A DNA stretch of 23,679 nt from Tritrichomonas foetus (taxonomy: Eukaryota > Parabasalia > Tritrichomonadida > Tritrichomonadidae): contig MLAK01000864.1 in NCBI GenBank assembly GCA_001839685.1, forward strand, positions 28,402 to 52,080. The letters are read 5' to 3'. The notes under the pieces are model-generated. The model was not told the origin of the DNA. It did no database searches and saw only the letters and a list, made by a program, of their open reading frames with translations. A program made the position numbers and the translations under genes. Shown piece by piece: positions 16,389-23,585 of this stretch; the first letter of the stretch is position 1, and every line of letters starts with the position of its first letter.

Positions 16389-17689
16389 ATGAGCTGGAGT
16401 GTCGAGCAGCCAGAAGTTGATGCATTTTTAAAAAAACTCGAAAACCCAGACACCACCCTAAATGACCTTTTTAGGGGAATGGCCGTTTACAAATTAGTTC
16501 GAGATAAAAATCGATCTATCCTTGATTTGTACGATTTTTTTTTCTAATCGACAGCTTGAAGAAGAATATTCAAGAAATTATAAATCAGTGCTTTTCGCTG
16601 GACGCCGAAGATGGAAGCAAAACATTTCTCCTATTCAACAAAGCGCCAACTGCTTTACTTAATGCATTATTAATCGATGATATTTTTTATACAGAAGTTT
16701 CAAAAGTTTTCATGCAACCGCAACCGCCAATTATAATTGTTAGTCGAATTGCCTCAATTTTGCTCCAGATTATAACCAGTATTCCTGAACAAGCAAATGA
16801 TTGCGTTGGATTTTTATATCAACTTTTGCCTTATTTAAGTGAGCCGGGTGTTTTTGATGCTCTTTATTCAATTTGCATACCAACATCCCAGTTGGCAGCA
16901 GCACAGAATGCCCTTATTGAATCCAATTTTCCACAATATATAATTAATGAACTGAATAGTACAAATGATGAACTGCTCATTTCTGCAATATTACGTATTA
17001 TCAAATACAGTTGTGAAAATAAAGTATTATCAGAATCTTTTCGCACAAATTCAATTATTCACAGTCTTTACACATTAACTAAATCAGATTATGAAAAAGT
17101 TGCAAACGAACTCTGGTGGGCCATCACAAATATGGTGAATAGTGATACCATTCATAAAATGATTATTTTTATTCCAAAAGCATTTGAAATCATTCGAGAA
17201 CCATATCATGAAATGCATCGTTTTAGAATATTCGCCATTGAATTTATAGCGGAAATGTTGAAATATAAATCAGATGGACTATCTGATTTTTTAAACATGC
17301 AAGTTCAAGAAGTAGTCCTACGGTTAATCGTTCAATTTCCAGACTGTTCAAATTTAATGGGTTCTGTTTTCCGGTTAATTAAGCATGGCTTAATATGGGA
17401 TTTTTTTGCAGATTCACTCATTGAACATTTTGTTCCTGTTATGATTTTTGAGGCGTCAAGTCAACATAGATCAGCAGCATCAGCCCGTTCAATGAAACTA
17501 TTAAAACAAATCAGCACAAGACCAAAGTATAAAGAAACTCATGAAAAAATTCTTGCAAAAATTGAGTCATATCAAGACTTCTGTAATAATAAATTACTTA
17601 GATATAAAATGATAATGAAAGAGTCATATGGTGGTGAGATGACCAAATATCAGCCATCAAGATCGCCATCAAGTTTCTTGTTGTTTTGA
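16389..17689 (+). CDS. SAPS-domain PP6 regulatory protein, two exons
   Basis: Exon 1 is 16389-16528 and exon 2 is 16555-17689; joined they give about 424 residues. Unspliced, the frame stops in TTTTTTTTTCTAA at about 16548. Spliced, it reads N-R-S-I-L-D-F-L-K-K-N-I-Q-E-I-I, which fits the conserved Q-N-x-K-L-I-E-F-L start of SAPS domains (PPP6R1-3, yeast Sit4-associated proteins). Later parts fit too: helical repeats with I-L-L-Q-I-I, L-P-Y-L, W-W-A-I-T-N-M, R-I-F-A-I-E-F-I and G-S-V-F-R-L-I-K-H-G. SAPS proteins are helical-repeat scaffolds that direct the PP6/Sit4 phosphatase. The protein lacks the long C-terminal tail of animal and yeast members. There is no AACGG near the ATG; TCA directly precedes it. 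The stop is TGA. A generic armadillo protein is the main alternative. Confidence 0.72.
16529..16554 (+). other. Candidate 26-nt spliceosomal intron
   Basis: The segment begins GTACGA, has a T9 tract and ends CTAATCGACAG. The last 12 bases match the Trichomonas 3' block ACTAACACACAG at 8 positions with the same branch-point-to-AG spacing. Its removal joins D-F-L within a conserved SAPS motif and restores a frame that otherwise ends in TAA. A base-count error in the T9 run (+1 or -2) is the competing explanation. Confidence 0.7.
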
Positions 17690-17704
17690 ACCTTTCTTTT
17701 CCAA

Positions 17705-17730
17705 TTAAAGTGCGTCAAGAATCACTTTAA
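17705..17730 (+). repeat. Hairpin after the SAPS stop codon
   Basis: The arms are 8 nt and perfect with a 10-nt loop. The position just after the stop codon suggests an element in the 3' UTR. No T run follows directly, and eukaryotic mRNA 3' ends do not need one. Confidence 0.4.
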
Positions 17731-18000
17731 ATTAATTACAATCTTATAAAGGACAGTTTCTGTATGATCATAAGGTCGCGCTGAAAGTTACATGCAATAG
17801 TTTATCTTTGTTTTTATTCCAAAAATAGAATCTTTAAGTTCAAATTTTATAGTATGAGAGTTATAAATTTCTTGTTTAATTTGATTTATTTAAATATTTG
17901 TCAGTAAAATATATTAATACGATTTCTTGTATTACTTACTTTTTCAATATATAATTCGATTTCATGAATGTTTTAGTGAAAGATGGTTACATTTTCTCTA

Positions 18001-18030
18001 TCGTATAAACGGTCTTCATCATTCTCGCCA
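18001..18030 (+). promoter_or_regulatory. CutC promoter: TCGTATAAA, AACGG and TCATTCTCGCCA
   Basis: TCGTATAAA (18001-18009) overlaps AACGG (18008-18012), and TCATTCTCGCCA (18019-18030) ends directly before the start codon. TCATTC is initiator-like. ATAAACGGTCT recurs before the gene at 19099, and TCATTCTCGCCA recurs at 23558-23569. Confidence 0.5.
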
Positions 18031-18031
18031 A

Positions 18032-18790
18032 ATGTCGAAGAAATATACAATCGAAATTTGCACATATTCAGCTGAAAGTGTCAAAGAAGCAATGCGTGGT
18101 GGTGCCGACCGTTGTGAACTTTGCTCAGCCATGCCCGAAGGCGGCTGCACACCATCGGCAGGCGAAATCTGGAAAGCAAGACAGGTGCCAAACATCAAAT
18201 TAATGGTCATGATTAGACCCCGCGGTGGCGACTTTCTATATTCACCCGACGAAATCGAAATTATGGAACACGATATCGAAATTGCGAAATCACTCGGCGC
18301 TGACGGTGTAGTTTTCGGTTGTTTGACGGCTGATGGCGACATTGATGTAGCTGCTATGAAAAAGTTGATGTCACATTGCGAAGGACTTGATGTCACATGT
18401 CATCGTGCATTCGATATGTGCCGCGACCCAGTGAAAGGCCTCGAAGATATCATTTCAGTTGGTGTGAATCGTGTTTTGACATCAGGTCAAAAAGTTCGAG
18501 CATTTGATGGAATTCCTCTTCTCAAAAAGTTGGTCGAACAAAGCAAAGGGAGAATTATCATAATGCCTGGCTGCGGAGTAAACAAAACAAACATAGCTGA
18601 AATTGTACGTGAAACAGGTGCAACAGAAATCCACTTTAGTGCAAAAACTCAAATTCCCTCTTTGATGAAATACAAAAATGAAGATATTTCAATGAGTGGC
18701 ACTGCCAGAGAAATCATTATTGACGAATATTCGCGTGAAGTTACTTCGCCTGAACTTGTTCGTCTTACAAGAGCCAAACTTACAGAATAA
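18032..18790 (+). CDS. cutC: CutC family protein
   Basis: The 252-residue protein follows the CutC pattern throughout: E-I-C-T-Y-S-A-E-S and G-G-A-D-R-C-E-L-C near the start, G-G-C-T-P-S-A-G, M-I-R-P-R-G-G-D-F at 60-68, G-V-V-F-G-C-L, H-R-A-F-D at 124-128, L-T-S-G-Q at 149-153 and G-C-G-V-N. CutC is a TIM-barrel cytosolic protein, about 250-270 residues in bacteria and animals. It was first tied to copper tolerance, and human CutC binds Cu(I), but its biochemical activity is unsettled. I take M-S-K-K at 18032 as the start because conservation begins there and promoter elements lie immediately before it. Codons are more G/C-rich at third positions than in the neighbours, as in uL2, so high expression or a different origin is possible. 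The stop reads TAAA. Confidence 0.93.
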   Translation: MSKKYTIEICTYSAESVKEAMRGGADRCELCSAMPEGGCTPSAGEIWKARQVPNIKLMVMIRPRGGDFLYSPDEIEIMEHDIEIAKSLGADGVVFGCLTADGDIDVAAMKKLMSHCEGLDVTCHRAFDMCRDPVKGLEDIISVGVNRVLTSGQKVRAFDGIPLLKKLVEQSKGRIIIMPGCGVNKTNIAEIVRETGATEIHFSAKTQIPSLMKYKNEDISMSGTAREIIIDEYSREVTSPELVRLTRAKLTE

Positions 18791-19098
18791 AAGTATACTT
18801 TCCGTGTAAAAATCATTTCTTTCGCAATTTTTTTCTTTTTTTTTCTTCACTTCACTTTATTCTTGGTAATTTTTTGCCCCCTCTTAGAAACTTAATTTCT
18901 GCAATTATTTTAGACTCAAAATGAGTTAAAAAGATATTATTACTATTAATAAGCTTTGTTCTTTTATATGAAACATTGAGGTCGCTAATAAAAGATGCAC
19001 TAAGACAAAAACACAGGCAGAATTAATACATATAATTTGGAATTTTTCCCACATTCGAATAAACGGTCTCCATATTTTACCTTATTTTCTTAAATGCA
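18791..19098. other. Spacer CutC / 870-residue gene
   Basis: No gene is visible. It contains T runs after the CutC stop codon and an AACGG element at 19062-19066. An ATG at 19094 opens a two-codon frame (ATG CAA TGA) that overlaps the true start at 19099. Confidence 0.5.
19062..19066 (+). promoter_or_regulatory. AACGG promoter element
   Basis: ATAAACGGTCTCCAT places AACGG 37 nt before the ATG. The surrounding ATAAACGGTCT is identical to that before CutC (18005-18015). Confidence 0.45.
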
Positions 19099-21711
19099 AT
19101 GACCAAATCTTCTGAAGAACTCGAACAAATAAAAAATACTGAAAAACATGATGCAGAAGATGTAGAAAACAAAAATGAATCTGGTGGAAGTTCTCAAATT
19201 GATGACCAAGAAATATTAATATTTCCTAAAAAATTAGTGAGGCGTGTTTTTACATACATATCTGATTGTTACGCAAAGTACAATCTTTCAGATGATCTTT
19301 TATTGAAACTTAATCTGAGGCTGAAATCATTTATTGATTCTATGCAGCGTGTTCGAAAGAATAACAAAGAAATTTTATGTACATTTTCATGGGGAGAATT
19401 GAAAAAATTTTCATCGGATACATTAAATATACTCCAAACTAATTATGTTCCTAAACCAATCGATTATTATTTCGAACAGATTAAAACATCAAAAGACATA
19501 ATAGAGAAGATTAGAAGTGATTTAAAAAGTGACGATCCGGATTTGATCCAATTTTTTCAATGTTCACATAAAATATTTAAGAAATTCCAACGCTTTTTTA
19601 TAAAAGCAAATGACGAAAACGATTTATCTCTCCTTAAAGCACCATTTGATAATTGTTATCAATATTTTCAATCATCTGCAGATTCAATATTTCACGGATT
19701 ACTACCTGATTCATATTCTGAACTTTTAAACTCACTCACTCTCGCCATTTACTCTCTAAATATTTATGAATTCATCCAGAATAATTTAAATGATTTAGAA
19801 CAATTCTTGCATCTATATTCTGTTCAAAATCCAACTCTAAAAGAACAAGATAAATCGGAAACAAAAGATAAAACAAAAACAAAAGATAAAACGGAAACTA
19901 AAGATAAAACGGAAACTAAAGATAAATCGGAAACAAAAGAAGAATCGGAAACAAAAATCAAAATCGAAGCAAATGATCAAAATCTAGTCAGACCAAAAAC
20001 TCAAAATGAAAAAAGGCGCGTAAAATTTGCAGAAAATTTGATTCAATCATCAAATCCAACTCAAAATCCCAAATCCAACAAACCAGTCAATAATAAAGTC
20101 AAAAACAAAGCTAACAGTAAACAACAAAATCAATCTCAAGATTCAAACAGTGCGCATATTCAAGAAGTTTCTCAAAAGAATCAAAAAAAATCTTTCAAAG
20201 ATTTACCTCAAAATCCCAATGACTTTGATGATCCATCAATAAATGATGCACTCTCAAAAACATGTGATCTGTCAAATTTGAAAGCGATTACTAAACAAAA
20301 TATTAGATCGTCACATTCAGATTTACTCTCTACTTCCCAAACATCTCAACACCCCTCTCATCGTCATCGTAAAAATCTTGATAAAGAATTATCAAAATCA
20401 ATGTCATACATTCCACAAGTTCAAACAGTTCTAAAAAAGCGTTTAGTTAAAAAAAAGAGAATTATTCGAATTATTGATCTAAATGAAAACAATCTGAATG
20501 AAAACAAAATTCCTGAAGAAGAAGAAGAAGACATTATCTTAGATCCATATGAGGTGTCATCCGAAAACATTCATTTAAAGAACGAACTCGAGAATTTATA
20601 TATTCTAGTTGACAAAACTAAACATCAATCAATTCAAAATCATTGTGATAACTCTGTGATAGCCCTTCAAACGAACATCAAAGATAGAAAAGATGAAATT
20701 CTGTCAATTAATAGTCTATATTATGAATCTCAATTTTTAGATCACATAAAAGGTGACTTCAATAGCATTCTTCCAATGATTAAAATTGCTAATTCAGAAA
20801 TTCCCAATGCTGAAAATTTGATTTTTGAAGATTTATCAGCAATTGGAAAGGATATTTATAATTGCCAATTATCGTGTAATCAAATATTGGATGATATTCT
20901 CTTTGAATGTCAAAAACGAAATCTTAGTCAACTAAAAGCTTTTATTACTTATATAGAGAATAGTGAAGTTAAACTTAATTATGAAATAAGTGAAAAGGAA
21001 AAAGAAATTCATGAAACTAAACAACCGCCTAAAACTTCTGTTATGTTAAATGAACAATATGAAACACTTTTTAAAACAGTTACATATAATATTAAAAAGG
21101 AAATGGTTCTTTTCCAGAAAGAAGATGAAATAAATCATCAACTCGAAAAAGTGAAAAAAGATACCAGAAAACAATCTAAAGATCATCTGAAAAAGCAACA
21201 AGAATACGAAACGAATCCAGAAAATCATGTTCATCTCGATGATGAACTTAATGATGCTTTTAATTATTGTTTTTCAAAAATTCACGAACTTGATACATTG
21301 AATAATACTTTTTCCGATGATAACCAGTATTACGAAAGCATCGAGAAAAGAGATAAATTAGCAAGAAAACTAAAATCGCAATTCATTGTGTTAACAATTG
21401 ATGAAGAAAATGAAGACTTGTTTACATCGATTTATGATCAATTGGAGGAATTGAACTGTATATTTGAACAAGCGAGTATATTAGATGCTAAAAATGGAGG
21501 AGAAGAAGGTACTGAATTGGATATAAGCATAAGAGAAGAGTCTTTGCTGAATCTTGCAGAAAAACTAGTTTTCGGTTATGATGAAAATAAAGTGAAAACA
21601 TTTACGGACGAAATGATATTAAAAATTGAGGAAACTCGGAAAGCATACCATGAAACTTTAAATAGTTTGTATAATATAGAAACTTTAAGAGAAGCGGAAT
21701 TTGACGAATAA
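19099..21711 (+). CDS. Unrecognised 870-residue helical protein with RVKF motif
   Basis: I cannot assign a family. The N-terminal part (about 45-235) is predicted helical and less charged, perhaps a folded domain. Then comes a K/E/D/T repeat (251-286), a disordered S/N/Q-rich stretch with R-V-K-F at 307-310, a basic patch K-K-R-L-V-K-K-K-R near 446-455 that could be a nuclear signal or a nucleic-acid or microtubule contact, an acidic E-E-E-E-E-D, and a C-terminal region (about 495-865) with coiled-coil character. R-V-K-F fits the classic PP1-docking motif with a basic residue in front, so a phosphatase-1 scaffold is a fair hypothesis, not a finding. The start follows an AACGG element; a nearby ATG at 19094 would give only M-Q-stop. 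The stop is TAA followed by T. Confidence 0.8.
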   Translation: MTKSSEELEQIKNTEKHDAEDVENKNESGGSSQIDDQEILIFPKKLVRRVFTYISDCYAKYNLSDDLLLKLNLRLKSFIDSMQRVRKNNKEILCTFSWGELKKFSSDTLNILQTNYVPKPIDYYFEQIKTSKDIIEKIRSDLKSDDPDLIQFFQCSHKIFKKFQRFFIKANDENDLSLLKAPFDNCYQYFQSSADSIFHGLLPDSYSELLNSLTLAIYSLNIYEFIQNNLNDLEQFLHLYSVQNPTLKEQDKSETKDKTKTKDKTETKDKTETKDKSETKEESETKIKIEANDQNLVRPKTQNEKRRVKFAENLIQSSNPTQNPKSNKPVNNKVKNKANSKQQNQSQDSNSAHIQEVSQKNQKKSFKDLPQNPNDFDDPSINDALSKTCDLSNLKAITKQNIRSSHSDLLSTSQTSQHPSHRHRKNLDKELSKSMSYIPQVQTVLKKRLVKKKRIIRIIDLNENNLNENKIPEEEEEDIILDPYEVSSENIHLKNELENLYILVDKTKHQSIQNHCDNSVIALQTNIKDRKDEILSINSLYYESQFLDHIKGDFNSILPMIKIANSEIPNAENLIFEDLSAIGKDIYNCQLSCNQILDDILFECQKRNLSQLKAFITYIENSEVKLNYEISEKEKEIHETKQPPKTSVMLNEQYETLFKTVTYNIKKEMVLFQKEDEINHQLEKVKKDTRKQSKDHLKKQQEYETNPENHVHLDDELNDAFNYCFSKIHELDTLNNTFSDDNQYYESIEKRDKLARKLKSQFIVLTIDEENEDLFTSIYDQLEELNCIFEQASILDAKNGGEEGTELDISIREESLLNLAEKLVFGYDENKVKTFTDEMILKIEETRKAYHETLNSLYNIETLREAEFDE
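19849..19956 (+). repeat. In-frame tandem repeat, six 18-nt units
   Basis: Six units of 18 nt encode variations of D-K-(T/S)-(E/K)-T-K at residues 251-286, the last starting E-E. Units at 19885-19902 and 19903-19920 are identical in DNA, so the array is recent or still changing in length. Confidence 0.85.
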
Positions 21712-21932
21712 TTTTATTGTTAAAATGTGTTCATTTTTATCTTTGAGCATATTTTTGTTTCATTTTTTTTTGATAAAGCATTTAAAATATCTATCAAAAT
21801 TGAATATTATACTGAATTATTCTACATTATTTTGAAGGATTAGCCCTTAATTCTTTTCTTTATATTTCGTATTTGAATCGAAAATAATCGTTCAATATTG
21901 ATTTACATATTTAAAGCCGTTAAAACTCAAAG
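21712..21932. promoter_or_regulatory. Spacer with reversed AACGG (CCGTT) before membrane protein B
   Basis: The only signal I see is CCGTT at 21917-21921 (AACGG on the other strand), 16 nt before the ATG, with ACTCAAAG right before the start. The rest is A/T-rich. Confidence 0.4.
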
Positions 21933-23462
21933 ATGTTTGAGCAATCTCGTCTGCATTTAACACCCAGATCACCTCGAACACCGGTAACATTTGAAGAAGA
22001 GGAGGAAGAAGACGATTTCTTGGAAATATTAAAACGCCTTGGAGTTCCAACCTACTATTCAAAATCACAATTTGCTATTGCGGACCATTCAGTTTTCGAT
22101 GAAAAATTACACGAATTAATTGATGGAAAAGACCATCTCAACCGTCGCCAAAAACAGAGAAAGAGGTGGCTCAAATTATTCCGGAATTATTCTCGATTGG
22201 TTGGATTGAAACCACTTTTAAGACACTTTTATGAAGAACAAGTTCCACGCCGATATAATTTATTCGTTATGAGACAAGCTTTTAAACGCTGGAGAATCCG
22301 GAAGCAATGGTACGGCCTTTCCGCAATTATCAACAGATTATATCTTCGAAGGGCCGCAAATGACGATAAGGAAAGAATTTCCCAAAGGAGGGTTTTAATA
22401 TCTTCCAAATATCTCCTCGAACAGCCAGATATCGCAAATCCAAATTATCATTATTTTATTTTGAATGCTATTCCAAATCCAACAACATGCACATCCAAAA
22501 TCAACGAAGAAGATGATGCTGCTGATCGCGAGGAATACCGGCTTGCAAATCTTGAATATCTTCATTGGATGGAAGAAGAGGAAGAAGCAGCTGAAAGAGC
22601 GAGAAGAAAGAAGAGAATGCGGAGAGTATCACCTAAGAAACAGATTGAGCCTCCTTCAGATTCATTGGAAAATAGTGAAATTAATGAAGTTCCAAACGAA
22701 GATGAAATTCCGCAGACTCCTCCATTTGGTAATGTTGAAGAAACCACTAAAGTTGACACATCTTTACAAGACTCAGAAATTAAAGAAAGGGATGTTAATA
22801 TAAATTCGAGTGATAGTGGAAGTGAAAAAGGAAAGAAACGAAAGTATCGAAAAGAAGTCGCTGAACAAAAAGTTCCAGAACATTCAAAGAAGCATACGTT
22901 TATTCTTATTGCTTGTATTGCATTTGTTCTTGGTTTTGTTTTACCGCTTTTCTATTACATACACACTGGAGAAATCCATGATGCAAAGTCTTTCTTTTAT
23001 GTCGTACGTACAACACTTTTTGGTCTCAACTACACAGAAAAATGCATGCTTGATCCGGAATGCAGAAGGAAAACTGAACAGATGCTTTTAGACGCTGAAG
23101 AATCAAAGCGACTGGCTGAAGAAACGAAGAGAAAGGCCCAGGAAGATCTCGAAAGACAACAAAAAGAATATTTAGAAAAAGAAGCACTTTTAAAGGAAAA
23201 AAGGAAGCTTAAGAAAGAAGAAAGAAGAAGAATCGAAGAAGAAAGAAGGGCTGAAGAAGAAAGACAAATCAAGAAATTGAAGATGCTCGCATTAAGCAAA
23301 GATCCTGAAACTAGAGATCAATGGATAAAGACAGAATTGAAGAAGCTTTCAGGCGATCTCAAGTCAATTGTTGATGAGCAGGATGAAATGAGCGAGAGAT
23401 TGTCACATATGAAAACAGAATTTGATTTAGAAGATGAACCAGAATCAGAAAATGAAGAATAA
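21933..23462 (+). CDS. Single-pass membrane protein B, W-x40-W family
   Basis: The 509-residue protein has no family I can name, but it shares its design with the protein at 12537-13424. It has an S/T-P start (L-T-P-R-S-P-R-T-P), an acidic run near 22-30, a basic helical region with W79 and W120 (A-F-K-R-W), a charged middle, one hydrophobic helix (about 321-343, F-I-L-I-A-C-I-A-F-V-L-G), then a tail of about 165 residues. The tail carries a glycosylation sequon N366-Y-T and cysteines at 371 and 377, then a K/E/R coiled coil (about 380-495), ending acidic. Sequon and cysteines suggest the tail is lumenal and the N-terminal two thirds cytosolic or nucleoplasmic. The coiled coil could make it dimerise. 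There is no signal peptide. The stop reads TAAA. An ER or nuclear-envelope anchor is my inference. Confidence 0.78.
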   Translation: MFEQSRLHLTPRSPRTPVTFEEEEEEDDFLEILKRLGVPTYYSKSQFAIADHSVFDEKLHELIDGKDHLNRRQKQRKRWLKLFRNYSRLVGLKPLLRHFYEEQVPRRYNLFVMRQAFKRWRIRKQWYGLSAIINRLYLRRAANDDKERISQRRVLISSKYLLEQPDIANPNYHYFILNAIPNPTTCTSKINEEDDAADREEYRLANLEYLHWMEEEEEAAERARRKKRMRRVSPKKQIEPPSDSLENSEINEVPNEDEIPQTPPFGNVEETTKVDTSLQDSEIKERDVNINSSDSGSEKGKKRKYRKEVAEQKVPEHSKKHTFILIACIAFVLGFVLPLFYYIHTGEIHDAKSFFYVVRTTLFGLNYTEKCMLDPECRRKTEQMLLDAEESKRLAEETKRKAQEDLERQQKEYLEKEALLKEKRKLKKEERRRIEEERRAEEERQIKKLKMLALSKDPETRDQWIKTELKKLSGDLKSIVDEQDEMSERLSHMKTEFDLEDEPESENEE

Positions 23463-23466
23463 ATTA

Positions 23467-23482
23467 ATGAATGAATGAATGA
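23467..23482. repeat. (AATG)4 microsatellite
   Basis: Four AATG units follow a few bases after the stop codon of membrane protein B. It is short and likely neutral; the same AATG core makes up the 13-nt repeat at 12144-12195. Confidence 0.7.
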
Positions 23483-23557
23483 TAAATAATAATTGATGAT
23501 AAGTAAACTTTTAAATATTTCGTATAAATCTTTTAAATATGCACTTTTTCTTCTTTT

Positions 23558-23569
23558 TCATTCTCGCCA
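23558..23569 (+). promoter_or_regulatory. TCATTCTCGCCA, second copy
   Basis: This is identical to the 12 nt directly before the CutC start codon. TCGTATAAA, also present before CutC, lies at 23520-23528. The order is the same but the spacing is longer (29 against 9 nt). It may mark the promoter of a gene running out of the window. Confidence 0.35.
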
Positions 23570-23585
23570 CATAATCCCCTCCTAT

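Larger units (their letters stand above)
17690..18031. other. Spacer SAPS/CutC
   Basis: No gene is supported; an upstream extension of the CutC frame from 17927 starts at TTG and looks like spacer. TTAAAGTG at 17705-17712 pairs exactly with CACTTTAA at 17723-17730 over a 10-nt loop, 16 nt after the SAPS stop codon, a possible 3'-end hairpin. The CutC promoter lies at the right end. Confidence 0.5.

Noticed and set aside
16529..16554. Frameshift or pseudogene instead of an intron in the SAPS gene
   Set aside because: Not excluded, but a T-run indel would insert about nine extra residues (L-Y-D-F-F... I-D-S) into a conserved motif, whereas splicing gives a clean join and the acceptor matches a known block.
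17927..18031. N-terminal extension of CutC
   Set aside because: It begins at TTG, runs through the promoter elements, and family similarity starts only at 18032.
23467..23482. CRISPR or regulatory repeat
   Set aside because: It is a simple (AATG)4 run without spacers.
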